A stretch of 64,000 nucleotides of DNA from Saturnia japonica (taxonomy: Eukaryota > Arthropoda > Insecta > Lepidoptera > Saturniidae), in assembly GCA_033032175.1 (NCBI GenBank), contig CM065310.1, positions 4,898,001 to 4,962,000 on the forward strand, given 5' to 3'. Positions within the stretch are counted from its first letter, which is position 1, and every line of letters begins with the position of its first letter. The notes beneath the pieces were generated by a model. It searched no databases. It was not told the DNA's origin and worked only from the letters and a program-made list of their open reading frames with translations. The translations under genes were made by a program, and so were the position numbers. This document shows, piece by piece, positions 33,219 through 45,575 of the stretch.

Positions 33219-36200
33219 TGCGAAGAACCATTTCCATCCTTGTCCATGCGGGATCCACAGTCGGTACCGCAACTCTGGTAGACAGGACTTTGAGTATTTG
33301 TAGGAGGTGCCGATTATGTTAAGTGAGTTAGTACTGAGTTGGACTCATATAACTTCACCAAAAGGTATGGAATTCTAATTCACATCCAACAAATTGGCAT
33401 TCGAGTGCGCGGCTACCCTTATTGTTGTCACTTTAAAAACGTTCATTTACTATTGGACATTGAAGAAATTTCTATATAATTCTATTCAGATATAATTCGT
33501 AACTTAGTAGTCACGTAGTCAAACAATACAACTCGCAACCATCAGCAAAATAACAACCTCTAAAAATTTGCCAAGTACAGGTTTAATTATTTTGGAAGCG
33601 TGCAACGATCCCGACTAACTTCATTAAACAGTTCGAATTGAGGGGACGCACTAGGCTGAAGTTGTCGCTTTGTTATACACGTGACCGGAATGCTTTGATC
33701 ACGGATGCCATTACGTGTAAAGGTTTCCTCTTTATCAGCATTCATTCATTGAAAAGCAAGTTGGATCGTTCAATAAGAATAATTAACTAATATTTCATAA
33801 TATTAGCAAACACTTCAAAATAGATCGAATACTTTATTTAGCAATAATCGTAATTTATATAACAAACACGACACAAACAGGATTACAAGTTAACAGAATA
33901 TATTAATAAATTTTGCCTCTTTTCTGTATGATAAACCACAAATAATTAAAACTACCTACTTATTAGAGCTGGCCTTATTTCGTATATATCAATCGATACT
34001 TCAGCGGAACTAATAAGCTTACTTCAAAATGAAAGTAATAGAAAAAAAAGGTATTTCTGAAGACAAACAAAACATATTTTTTTTCCTATATAAATACATT
34101 TCCTGTTTTGAGGTAAACATTCTGTAAAGTATTTTTAAATGGCAAATGGACGATGACATATCGATATTGCGATAGGTAAAAGGAAATAATAAAAATAATC
34201 GCTCACGAGAGCAGTAAAGATCACTCAAAGTCAATTGAATGAGCAAAACAAATACTTGAGAGGAGGTTTCAAAAAAGAACGAAACGATTTAGGGTCGCCT
34301 CATAAATTGGCTTGTAATATTAAATCATGAGGACCATTATTAATACTCTCACGGGCGTATTCATTCAAGGGTCGATGCCTTGGAAACCTGTTATTTTTTA
34401 TTTATTGGAGCTTCCTCATAATTTGATTAAAGATGAGATGTAATATAAAAACTCGTATTATAATATTATTATCTAGATAAAACGTAGGCACATGTCTTAC
34501 CATATGAAGCATTTCTAGTCAGAGTTTAATTTGTGAGCAGGGCAAATTGTTATATTGTACTGGTTCAAATTCTTTACAAAGCTTTCGTGTAAAATATATT
34601 TTAAAATTCTACCATGGATATTTGCTAGTTGTATCTATCACTTTGGAAATAAAAATATCACATTTTAAATATATCTCCAAATACGTATTGATGTATTCCA
34701 GCATGCTGTCTTAAAATTTCTAATTTCTCTGGTCGCAAGTTTTTAGTTCTAGTTTGTAATTTCTAGTCTTAAGCCATATAATATAAGGCAAGATAGCGAA
34801 ACAAGTAAAAAGAAAGTGAGTGAATATAATCGCAAGTAAGTGAGTGAGTGAATGTAAGTAAGTGAAAGTAAAGTAGAAATGTTTTCTTAGTGGTTTGACA
34901 TAAATTTTATAAACGCATTCGAAATTTAGGTACATAAACGAATCTCAAGAGTCAAGATTTAAGTCGATTGACTGTCAATATTTAAGTAGAGTAATTTTAT
35001 TGTAAATTGTATGTTAAGTTTACGACTTAAGTTAGGTTGCCAGTATTTATATTGCAGCATAGAAGTTAGATCTATTATTTTAAATAGGTATATTATGAAT
35101 ATTTATATAAGCAAATTCAGCCAAATGGCTTGTTTTACATTCAATTAAATAATATATTTCTTTTCTTAAGTTCAAAAACACCAATGTTATGAACGCAACA
35201 AGATTCCATGACATAGAAAAATAGAAAAACACTTGAGAAAATCTTAAAATCCATGTCCTAAGTTAAAAACCTATGAATATAAAACACATTGTTTTAGAAT
35301 TTGTTTGAGAGGAATTGGATTTGTTTTCCATTTCTTCGTCTAATGTACGTATAAAACACCGCTAAGTGAAAATTTTAATAAACGTCTATTCTATTGTCAT
35401 TTCTGTACAAAGAAAAAAAATTAGTTAAATATCTCATATATAATATTACCATGGAAAATAGTAAGTGGACCATCACTCGAGTAAGTTATTTCAATAAAAT
35501 TTCAATCCCGATGTCAATATCCCCTGTTATATCTCGTATTACGAAGACTAGGAGTTTCCTGAGCAACCCCAATTTCGCTTGGCCAATATTCAAGGGCTAA
35601 TATAAAAATATGGGAAAGGGCTCTTCGGCTCTCGAGCCTTTTTGTCCATTCAAAGTATATTTGGCAACCAATTTAGGAGTAAACCTTTTCATAATCCTAT
35701 GTAAAATTTGTTTTGAATTTCTCACTAATTGAATTTTATTTTAGAATAGTATTTGCATTAAGTACCTATATACAATATTAAATAATAAAATGACAGTACC
35801 TACCTACTTCAGGTCGTCTAAAACCTTGTCTAGTCTAGCTGTAATAAAAAAAATTGAATCAAAAATAGCAAACTTTTTTTTGTGTGTTAAGTAATTTAAA
35901 AAGACTCACGTAATATTTTCTTATATTATATTTATAAAGTTTTAAAATGTCCCACATCCAAATCCATATACCTAGTTACTAAATAAACTTTTGAGATGGT
36001 ATAATAATTTTTACATCAATGTTATTTATTATTTTTCATTACATCTTATTCTATAATCTAAATATACATAGAGATAACAGTGTACATTTCTCTACGGTTT
36101 AGTATCAGTAGATTTAGCCGGCTAGGAAAGCTGATGTCTCAATTACTGCACCATGCACTGTCGTAAGTCCTTTCTATACGGATTTGTATCTTGTCGAACG

Positions 36201-36279
36201 ATACACTCTCCTAGCTTGCCGTAATTCATAAACTGGTGGCGAGTAAAAATTTAATTATATTTTTTTATTAAATTGACTA
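33219..36279. other. Gene-free AT-rich region
   Basis: No coding homology was seen. 34800-34880 is a low-complexity stretch of AAGTGAGTGAGTGAATGTAA type. A short GC-richer piece at 33225-33420 is unassigned. Confidence 0.45.
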
Positions 36280-36537
36280 TCGGTATATCGAAGTGTTTTT
36301 ATACAAGCACTGTCGGTCCAATCGTAGTGCCAGATCATGAAACCTGTCTCGCTGCAGCGGGGAGTCAGGAAAAGAGATGTTATTTCTCCAAAACTATTTA
36401 CCGCTGCGCTGGAAGATGGTTTCAAATTTCTGGACTGGGAAGGATTAGGCATCAATATAAACGGTGATTACATCACTCACCTCCGATTTGCCGACGACAC
36501 CGTATTCATGGCTGAAACCGTGGGGACTTCAGAGTAA
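36280..36537 (+). pseudogene. RTE-like LINE reverse transcriptase fragment
   Basis: The frame reads VYRSVFIQALS, then LQRGVRKRDVISPKLFTAAL, GFKFLDWEGLGININGDYIT and LRFADDTVFMAE. The FADD pair (36487-36498) and the DVISPKLF block identify the palm domain of an RTE-type reverse transcriptase. The normal enzyme has GVRQGD where this copy has GVRKRD. A stop lies before the Met at 36337. Both ends are cut off. It belongs to the same LINE family whose C-terminal relics lie at 27797, 59465 and 62110. Confidence 0.85.
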
Positions 36538-36955
36538 TGCTCTAAGGCTCTAAGGCACCAACTTTCGTAAAGGTCGGCTCTACGCTTGAAGTTGTTAAAA
36601 TCTATGGGAAAGGTTTTTTTGCGATTTCTGATATTTTTAGTAATCTAATCTAAGTTGTTCCTATGGAGATTCTTGATTCTTATAATATATTATTATGATC
36701 GATGTCATGAAAAAAAGTTTTTGTATAAGTTTCACAATTCCTTGTTGACTGACACTAAAAAAAAACTTTAACTGCAGGTAAAAAAGTTAAGGACAGTCAT
36801 CTCACAAAATTTTCCAGTAGTTATAACTGTTAACGTACCTTAACCTTCCTGCCCTATCTCAAAAATCCATCACTGTATAATTTATGCACTTGCAGTCTAT
36901 ACTTAATATTTACAATTCATTTTATAATGTATTTATATTGTAGGTGGTTATTATT

Positions 36956-37095
36956 TAAAACAAAAAACACCTATCCAGGTAAAGTGGGAATGTAATACAT
37001 TATCTAAATGCAAAGTTTCATCGAAATCGTTGGAGCCGTTTCCGAGAATCCAATTACATATATATATACAAGAATTGCTCACTTAATATAATAAG
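36956..37095 (-). mobile_element. Dispersed repeat R2 (copy 1)
   Basis: AAACACCTATCCAGGTAAAG, TTTCATCGAAATCGTTGGAG, CCGTTTCCGAGAATCC and AAGAATTGCTCACTTAATAT are matched by the reverse complement of 55155-55285. Such GAAATCGTTGGAGCCGTTTC text is common in lepidopteran repeats. No open frame is present. Confidence 0.75.
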
Positions 37096-38133
37096 ATAAC
37101 AATTTTTCATACTAGATACTTGTTGAATGATGTAACTGGTAATCTTTAAAGAAAATATTTTGTATAGGTACTATTTCATTTAATAAATAAACAATTAAAT
37201 ATCCCCATTAAACTTGCCATGTATTTATACATAGTGTTTATTGTTTATAACGATATGGATATGAGTTGATGAAAATAAAAAAATCCTTTACAACATAATA
37301 CGTCTTCTTAAGCTCTGAGTGAGGAGAATTTGGGTCATTTCGTGTATGCGGGGATTTCTTCCAATAGATTTGCTTGTTACGCTTCGAGTGCCAATAAAAT
37401 TATTGTTCCCTAATGTAAGGAAGATCTTTGATGGATTATTGTTAATACCGGTAAGAGGAATATATCTTTTATTACAACTTATTTTCCTCAATATGTATAT
37501 AATTCTACCTACGACTTTTATTTTGCGAATTTGTGAAGAATTTCGCTGATAGTAAGATATAATAATTACTTTAATAATATTTGATTATATTATATTATAT
37601 TGTCGATATTCATTACTACCATCGTCAGGAATGGCCGATTAGGATATATTCATAACTACCCTTCTGCTGGGACCGAGTGGAAGGGTATTTAAGGTGTGGC
37701 ACTTTCTTGCTTTGTTTGTCGAATCGTTCACATCGTTTGTGTTATTAGTGTGTGAATTTATAAATCTAGTCCATGAAAGTAGTAGTCGTTATGTCATAGT
37801 AGGATGAGCACAGCATTTCTATTGCATAGAAGTTTGTCGATTTAAATCCCTTAAGTATGTAGGATTGTAAGTTGAACGGAAAGTAAGAGGTGTGTGAAGA
37901 GATAGATAGATGTATGACGTTTCATTAAGTAAGGGATATGTGTCAGCTTAAGAAACTGGTTAAGACTTGTGAAAATAAAATAATTTATTCGAATAGTTAA
38001 TAAAGTGTTATAAAAGAAAATAAACTGTAAAATCATTATCCGACATGTATATGTTACACAAATGAAAGTCTCAATACTTTTTTTAACCAACCTTAACAAA
38101 ATACGGCTTAGTAATAAAAATTCGAATGTACAA
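37096..38133. other. Gene-free AT-rich region
   Basis: Nothing recognisable. Short open frames on both strands overlap one another and show no domain. Confidence 0.45.
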
Positions 38134-38652
38134 CCTGTGCGCGATAAGTTGAGACTCGCCTGGAATAAAACCCTCCGCCTGCTACCCTGTAACTTCCCCT
38201 CAAGCTACCGTATTGTACTGTAGGCAACGCCATTTTTTTAAACATCTTAGTCTCGTACTAGCTTACGTCACGCAATGACGACGCGCTCCGATTTTATAAT
38301 CTTATTTGATACTGTTTCGTTAATAGTTATTAGAGTTATCGCTATATTTTATAGTTATTTTTTGTGTTAAGTTTATTGTTATAATGAAGGGTAAAACTTT
38401 ATATAGATGAGAGAGAAATCTCGTGTTAAAAGTGTTGGACTTTTTTGAAAACGAAAAACTATAATAATATAAAAAGTAAAAACGAGTATAATAAATATAA
38501 GATGGCGTTGTTCCGAGCACAACACTCACCACATAAAAAAAATAGCAGAGACGAAGTCGCGGGTGGAAACTTGTTGTGATATTTTTTTGTGCACAGTATA
38601 ACCATGCATCTGTGGCATCACTGCCCCCAGGTCTCAACTTATTGCGCACGGG
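38134..38652. mobile_element. Non-autonomous DNA element with 22-bp terminal inverted repeats (519 bp)
   Basis: The left end is CCTGTGCGCGATAAGTTGAG plus AC (38134-38155). The reverse complement of the right end (38631-38652) is CCCGTGCGCAATAAGTTGAG plus AC. The two ends therefore differ at two positions in 22. The interior contains no transposase. A minus-strand open frame (38320-38649) begins inside the right repeat and has no recognised domain. No perfect target duplication was found next to the ends, so the superfamily is open. Confidence 0.7.
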
Positions 38653-39139
38653 TAGTATATTTTTTATGGATGTTATACCATTACATAGTTGTATATGAAC
38701 CTTCTTTTTTTGTGGCCGCGAAATTAGCCCCCAGGCCCTGTGGATAGCCTGTGTATCCCATTCTTTCTACGTTATATCTCTCTTCTCGTTCAATTATCGG
38801 ATTGAAGTTTCACTTTAAAAAGAATATCTAATAAAGTTTATAAAAATAACTAGTGATAATAAGCTCTGACATTCCGAACAGTAGTTTTCGACGATAACAC
38901 CTAAATTAGGAAACTAAGTCGTTCTACACCGTTGTTGTTCGTGAAAATTTGCATTGTTTACTCGCTTTAATTAGTACTGTGTTGCTTATTTTAGCTTGCA
39001 GCGAGTTTGGTTTTAATGATGTAAAATTTAATTAAGTAACTTATAACACCGTGTTATTATAACTTTATTCTGTAATCACAGTTGACGTAATAATGATACA
39101 TAGTTGATACATTGGTCATTGGTTAGCTGGGTGAGTATG

Positions 39140-39600
39140 TCAGGATTACTGTCATTCTTGCCGAGTAGTCTCTTTTCGCTTCTGGTAATGCACGATGTAA
39201 CGTATGCGTTCTTCAGAAAATACAGTTAGCTTTGGTTGGCTTCGAGAGTCGGTTAAGCAAACGCGGACCTCGCACCTTTGACGCTTCGCTTTTATTTTAA
39301 CCGCCGTGCTTCACGCAAGGTCTGGGATACTCGGGAAACTGGATACGAGGAGGAATTGCTAGGTAAGTGGAATTCTGATCATTCTCTTCTAGTTGGTTCA
39401 GTGTCTATATCATACCCACCCAGGGAAGAAGGAGATCTGGAGAATGACCAGGCCCCAGATTGGTTTTTTTATCAGATCGTTTTCTAGTTCATTAATGGAT
39501 ATGAACAACTTCCACGTGTCTGATCGATGCGAAATTTGGTGTTCTGTTACTTCAATGATATTGCAAGAACAATGAAGTAAGAAAGTATATTATCTATATT
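39140..39600 (+). other. GC-richer segment with an unclassified open frame
   Basis: The frame 39278-39487 reads DTRETGYEEELLGKWNSDHS and YPPREEGDLENDQAPDW. The sequence GCTAGGTAAGT near 39358 would fit a splice donor. No domain was recognised, and no acceptor or neighbouring exon could be supported, so no gene is called. Confidence 0.2.
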
Positions 39601-39674
39601 AATAAATCTGTAGTTCTGTCTGTACAGTTATTTATTCAATTGATAGATTAAATATAAAATGGCATTATTTCTTA

Positions 39675-40005
39675 ACCGATTTTTATGAAATTTTGTACAC
39701 GAATAAGTAATAACATAATTAATGGACTATAACAATTGTCAGTATTACTACTAGAAACCGTAAAAAAAGAAGATCAAAAAATTTAATTTAATAAATCTCA
39801 ACCGATTCTTATCAAATTTTGTAGACGGGAAACATAAATTATACCATAATTAAAAGGCTATAAGAATTGTCAATAATACATAAGATATCGTAGTACAAAA
39901 TAATAATTTTCAATCGATTTTCATGAAAATTTTATACGGGATATAAGTACATGCCATTTATCAATTGATTCGTCATATAAATTGTCAACTATACCTAACC
40001 AACCA
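39675..40005 (+). repeat. Diverged tandem repeat, three units of about 115 bp
   Basis: Units starting near 39675, 39796 and 39909 each contain AACCGATTTTTATGAAATTT or a variant, TTTTGTACACG or TTTTGTAGACG or TTTATACGGG, and an ATAANAATTGTCANTANTAC-like end. They have diverged strongly. The segment begins after CTATATTAATAAATCTGTAG (39592-39611), a common start of lepidopteran dispersed repeats. Confidence 0.6.
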
Positions 40006-40490
40006 CAAAATAGATTTAAATAAGGAAAAAGCTCGTGCAGCAACAATTATTGCTTGTACTCTAAAGAAACGCGTTACGAGGAAACGTTGGGTCTAACCAT
40101 GGTTACTAAAAAAGAAATTCTAAACGCATCTGAACTGAAGAGGAGGAGGAGTGGGAGAATTTCTTATCCTATAATTCTAGCAAAGATTCCAGAGTTAATA
40201 TATAATCTTCATATGGAGAAGTATCCGGCGAATTAGATGTTGATGTCAGTTTCGGACGCGCCGTCTCCGCCAGTACGTCACTGTTATCGCCCGCCTCCAT
40301 CACGGGCAACCGCTGACTGACGTAAACTGACAGTATTTCACATTACACGTTCATTCGTTCAAGGATCACGATCTAGATTGAGCGTGTAATGGCTTCCTTA
40401 TAATACCTTACTTATGAGTTGAAATATTGAATTTCAAAGCACGTCATCGACAGTATAGACATTTTATTACTCACGTAAAAATAAGTATAT

Positions 40491-40919
40491 ATGGCGGATA
40501 AAAAAGATACAAAGAGTTGTGTAATATTAGAAATGATACGTGACGAGAAAGTAAATGTAGGCGATTAGGTTCAACCGTTTCGTGAACTAGAAAACTTACT
40601 TGTACTATCTACTTTGAAAGAGTTGGTATTTTAGATAATTATGTATCTTGTTGCGATTCGCGCGCCACCTATGATACGCTTATTGTACTCAATCATCAAC
40701 TTTAACGTAAATGGAACAACTGTACAAAGCGAAGGTACAAAGTGGTATTTCATTCGGAAGAAAGATGCGCGAGTAAACAGATTTTATATATTTACTGAAA
40801 ATTATTCATTTGTTTATAAAATTGATGTTTGTAGAACGTTAAAAAAGGTTTTAAATATTTATTTAGTAAAACTTAGGAATGCTGAATTTGAGAAAAATCT
40901 TAGCATCCCGTTAACATAA
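40491..40919 (+). other. Two short unclassified open frames
   Basis: MADKKDTKSCVILEMIRDEK (from 40491) ends in a stop at about 40566. The next frame, 40641-40919, encodes 92 residues including STIVQ-like and RKKDARVNRFYIFTENYSF text with many lysines. The frame composition is slightly more protein-like than the surroundings. No family was recognised. They may be a decayed mobile-element gene or chance. Confidence 0.15.
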
Positions 40920-43900
40920 ACTAAAATCGTTATTTAGATTATTATTTTAAGTTTTCGTATTGTATACTCTACATGATAATTTATTAGCTACAATAGTATG
41001 CCCTCTTAATTCTATATTAAAATAAATTATTCAAAGATAATTTTATAGCGCATATTCCTCGTTATTGACGAAAAATAGACAAATATGTAGTTTAAAATCA
41101 ACTAAATATTATTTTTCTTTATTATTTTATCTGTACCACTCTAGTAAATGTATTTTCAGCCAACCTTTTTTGCGCTAAGCTGGGACGCTCCCGGTCTTAG
41201 ATGAGTCGTGCCAAATGCACACCCACAGAGCATTTCAAAACTATATTTCGACGGCGTTACCCTTCGCTGACAATTCAATGTATTTTTATGTAATTTATAT
41301 TCACTTGGTAACCCAGATAAGGAATTCGATTCGGTGACGAAACCGAATCTGGAGTGAAATTTACGCGGTTTAACTTTGTTATCGATACGGTGAGATTACA
41401 AAACCTTGAGATGACAATAATAAATAAATAAAAAGAGGCGCATGTACCTATATGTACGTGCGTTAAAATTAATACATCTTTGAAGTGATCAAAAGGGTGT
41501 TTAATATACAGTAAATTAATTTATTGGAATAAAAAAAAAACATTTGTAAAACTGTATATTGGATATAAAATCTATAGCTCTCTATCTCCTTCTTTCTACT
41601 TTATATCTTCCTCCTCTCTCATGTAGCGAAATGTGCCTAAGCCTGCTTAAATGTCCTTGAAATTTCACTCTTAATTCTCGTCGAACTTTGAAGAGCAACT
41701 TGTTACAACATGTTAAATTTTACTCTCATCATTTTTCGTGACGCACCTAAGAAGTATGTATAAAAATTATTGGAAATTCAGAATGAGAATAAATATAAAT
41801 CAGATTTGTTTTTAAGTCTATTTTTTATTAAGTAAATGTTTTTCTCGAGATTAAAAATAATAATGTCGATTAAGGAATATTTAAAAATAATAAGTGAAGA
41901 TGTTACTATCATAATATAAGCTAAAGAAGAATTTACTTTGGAAATACTTTATTATATTTATTGTTCATTTATATAAGTACCATGTTATGGACGCAAAGAT
42001 GAATAAATAAATACTAAATAGATCACTCATAAAATGTAAAGAATGCCAATATATCCGCCGATTCTCACAAATAAATAAGTTATTATTTCACATACATAAA
42101 AGATTAAATTTCTTACAAAAACAAAAGTTCTTAATAGAAAATCTTCAGGGTTCCACCGAACAAATACATCCGGAAATAAAAATAAACATGAAAGATGTAA
42201 TGCGAGTAGACAGGTAATCTTGTTCGCCTCTCGTAAGCAGTACAATTCAGAGGATATTTACAATATACGACACGATAAATCGTCAACCTTAACTGCCTAC
42301 TTAATGCGAAGGAATACGTAGATTGGCATGTCATGTAACTACCTAGTGATTTTTATTTTTCATTCATATATTTTTGATGTTTGATCCTACAATATGTAAT
42401 ATGGGTACAATTGTTCTTAATAAAACCTGATTTATTGTGCACAAGTGAATTTGTTTGGACATCCATAACATGGACCATGAATTCCGAGATGCCACAAAAA
42501 CTCCCTGGAAAGTTCCAACAAGAGAGTCATCATTTTGTTAGAATACTGAAATCATCACAGAATACTCTATAATTAACTACATGATAATGGCAATAATGGT
42601 CTTCGATAAAAAGGAAGAAGCTAGATAGATTTTATTTTTTACTAAATATTATGCAAATTTTATATATAACTTTCTCTTTCTCCGCTGGGAGACTGGTAGA
42701 GAATTTTTTTATCACGAAGTCCTCCAATTGTACTTTTATGTTGCTCGTGTTTCTCTCTCTCTCTGCCACACGTTTGGACCCAGCACCCACATGGTGAATC
42801 CATGGAATGCTAAGATGTTTATCTCACTAATATCGGTACTCTCCGACTAATGTTAAGAGGTCACTCCAGTCTATAGCTATTTAAAACCGACCGACTGACA
42901 AAAAGGATAACCTTATTTGTTAAGACAAAATCCTGAAGCAAGTAGTTCTTAGGTCAGTCGCCAATTGGTTGCTACTCCTGAGGACAGAGCTGGACCGAAT
43001 CGTAATACAATGCATGTTGCAAGCCAAACTCTTTATGCCGGAACACAACAGCGAGAGTAATACTGCTTTGCGACAGAAATAGGTACCTATGGTTGTACTG
43101 ATTTCGGTGTCGAACCATGCACAGATTCTACTACTATTTAAAAACCTTGTTTAGTGCTCACCTGCGTAATATATTATTTTACAGTACACATAATTTTGAA
43201 CCATTACATGTAAAATAAAGAAACGAAATATTCTTTTTTGCTTAGCCTTTGACATCTATATTAATATTATAATTAAGCTCAAAAGAACCTTGTTTTAATG
43301 TATCTACTAAACTCGGGAAATATCAATTAGATTTGAAAAAATATTTTTGCATTTTATAGCGTATTTGTTTTGGAAGGCCATTTAAATTCACGCTATGGCT
43401 CGTAGGGAGCAAAGCAGTAAACATGAACATCAAGTAATCTAGTAAGTTGTAAGCAAGTATTACGGGGAGTGGTTCGGTGGAGAGTTGGTGAAACAAATTT
43501 AACTTGGATGAAACCGTGGATCACATTTTGTTATTTTATAATGCTTTATTGTCTGTTTTGTCAAATTTATAATGACATACGCCGGAATAAAATGCTTTGA
43601 GGTAATAATTGGGTCAGAAATTATGTATGTATATATATATATTGCCAATAAAAATAAACAGTGTAATCGTCCCATATAAACAACGTTTTATTTGCTTACG
43701 TTGATCTTATACGAATGTTTTGCATACTTCGCGAAGATGATTTGGCCTTAAGAATAATTCGTTCGCTGTTCTTGTTTGAGTTTTATTATTTATTGCATGT
43801 TGTATTTCATTATAAATTTGCATACTGCTAATTCATTTTAGATAAAGTAAAAATTCAATAATTAATAAGCTAAAAATATTTTTCAATGTGCCTAGATATT

Positions 43901-44290
43901 TATTAGGTGCACGCTTTGGTGGATGTCATTTATAAAAAGTTCTATGAACTATATTACTCGACAATAGACTTATATGCTGATTTTCATTAAAATCCATCCA
44001 GCCATTAAAGAGTGATTGAAGGATAATCATTCTAACGAACACTTTCACATTTATAATATAATTATGAATAGGATAATCTGGTATTTCCTACGGCTCCTTA
44101 TGTTTAACTCCCAAGTTATTTTTATTTAATTTGTAAATTAATCTACTAGCGTTTTTAATTAAAGAACAAATAAAATTGTTCATAAATATTTAAATTTCTA
44201 CAGTTTTTCTGAATAAAGATGCTAACGCTAAATATATAATATTACAATTTTAAACAGTGTTGACAGTAAATATAACATAAAAATATAATA
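40920..44290. other. Gene-free AT-rich region with one retroposon fragment
   Basis: At 42990-43085, GCAAGCCAAACTCTTTATGC, CGGAACACAACAGCGAGAGT and CGACAGAAATAGGTACCTAT resemble a common lepidopteran retroposon with the CCGGAACACAACA word (inverted relative to the fragment at 10388). Nothing else was recognised. Confidence 0.4.
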
Positions 44291-45575
44291 ATAGGTCTTT
44301 ACCTATGAAATTGCCGTTCTGCAGTACTGGCCATTTCAAATCAAAATTATTTTTGTTTGGCTAAGAATTCTAATTTGAAATTAATTTTATTTTAAAAACA
44401 TGGAATTCTTTTTTCAACAGTATTCATTTGTTTATTGATTAGTTTTACATTTTCACCGCATTTCAATCTTTTTTGTCATCATGGATACGTTAAAAATTCG
44501 AGTAATTATGGAATATGAGTACCGTCGTGGCAGCAACGTGGCACAAGCGGCACGCAACATCAACGACGTTTACATAGCTAACACTACAAACCAACGCACC
44601 ACCTGTTATTGGTTTGCTCGCTTCCGTTCTGGGAATTTCGACTTGAAAAATGAACCTCGCGGTCGTCCGAAGATTTTGGTCGACAATGACGAATTAAAGG
44701 CGATTGTGGAAGCTGATGATACACAATCTACGGCTGAATTAGCAGCAGATTTCGACGTTAGCGTTAAAATATTATTGGTCCATTTGCGTCAAAATGGCAA
44801 GGTAAAAAAGCTTGACAAATGGGTGCCCACGAACTCAATGATCGCCAGCGCGAAGTACGCATCGAGACGTGCCTTGCACTGCTCAACAGACACACAAATG
44901 AAGAAATTTTGAACCGCATTGTTACCTGCGATGAAAAATGGATTCTGTTTGATAACCGCAAGCGCTCAGCAAGTTGGTTGGATCCTGGTTCAGCACCTAA
45001 ACAATGCCCTAAACGAAAACTTACCCCTAGAAAAGTGATGGTCACTGTTTGGTGGTCTACCGCCGGTGTGATTCATCACAGCTTCTTACCAAACGGGGTG
45101 AGCATTACTGCAGATGTGTACTGTGAAGAACTGAACACAATGATGGAGACGCTGGCACATCTCCAACCAGCATTGGTCAATCGCTCGTCTCCGCTGCTCC
45201 TGCACGACAACGCGCGACCTCATACTGCTCAGCAGACGTTCTCCAAGTTGCAAGAACTGGGGTTGGAAGTTCTCCGTCATCCCCCCTACTCACCAGACCT
45301 TGCGCCTACAGACTACTACTTTTTCCAGAATTTGGATAACTCCTTGGCGGGAAAAAATTCAATACCCGAGAGGCAGTACAAAATGCCTTTGAAGAATTTG
45401 TTGCCTCCCATCCAGCTGATTTTTTTAAGAAGGGCATCAATAAACTGCCACTGCGCTGGCAAAGATGCATTGATTGCATGGGTGATTACTTCGATTAATA
45501 CAAATAAAAAATACATGAAAAAAAATCGTTTAAATTTTTTCATACAAAACGGCAATTTAATAGGTAAAGACCTAA
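44291..45575 (+). mobile_element. mariner transposon, full length (1285 bp)
   Basis: Terminal inverted repeats of 31 bp lie at 44291-44321 and 45545-45575. They share GGTCTTTACCTAT and AAATTGCCGTT and differ at three positions. TA dinucleotides lie directly outside both ends (44289-44290 and 45576-45577), as expected of mariner target duplication. The length is normal for mariner. The single transposase gene inside carries two frameshifts, so the copy is non-autonomous but could perhaps still be mobilised. Confidence 0.93.
44481..45498 (+). pseudogene. mariner transposase, two frameshifts
   Basis: It starts MDTLKIRVIMEYEYRRGSN, with an N-terminal helix-turn-helix and the WFARFRSGNFDLKNEPRGRP segment. 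Near 44825-44830, after KWVP, one base is lost and the frame moves to HELNDRQREV. TCDEKW holds the first catalytic aspartate and LLHDNARPH the second. The third is in SPDLAPTDYYFF, 34 residues on, which fits the mariner D,D34D signature. A second shift near 45350, at an A-run after LAGK, moves to a frame reading REAVQNAFEEFV and LRWQRCIDCMGDYFD, which ends at TAA 45496-45498. All three catalytic residues remain. The enzyme would cut and paste the element at TA sites; this copy cannot make it without correction of both shifts. Confidence 0.92.

Noticed and set aside
36273..36467. Alternative plus-strand and minus-strand frames over the RTE fragment
   Set aside because: They are shadows of the reverse-transcriptase frame that carries GININGDYITHLRFADD.
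38320..38649. 109-residue minus-strand open frame as a gene
   Set aside because: It starts inside the right inverted repeat of the 519-bp element and reads through its AT-rich interior. It is tyrosine- and phenylalanine-rich with no recognised domain.
38134..38652. piggyBac-type MITE, because the ends begin CCC or CCT
   Set aside because: No TTAA flanks either end, and the rest of the terminus does not resemble piggyBac ends.
40491..40919. A small gene encoding 25- and 92-residue peptides
   Set aside because: Two separate short frames with no homology I recognise. Kept only as a low-confidence note.
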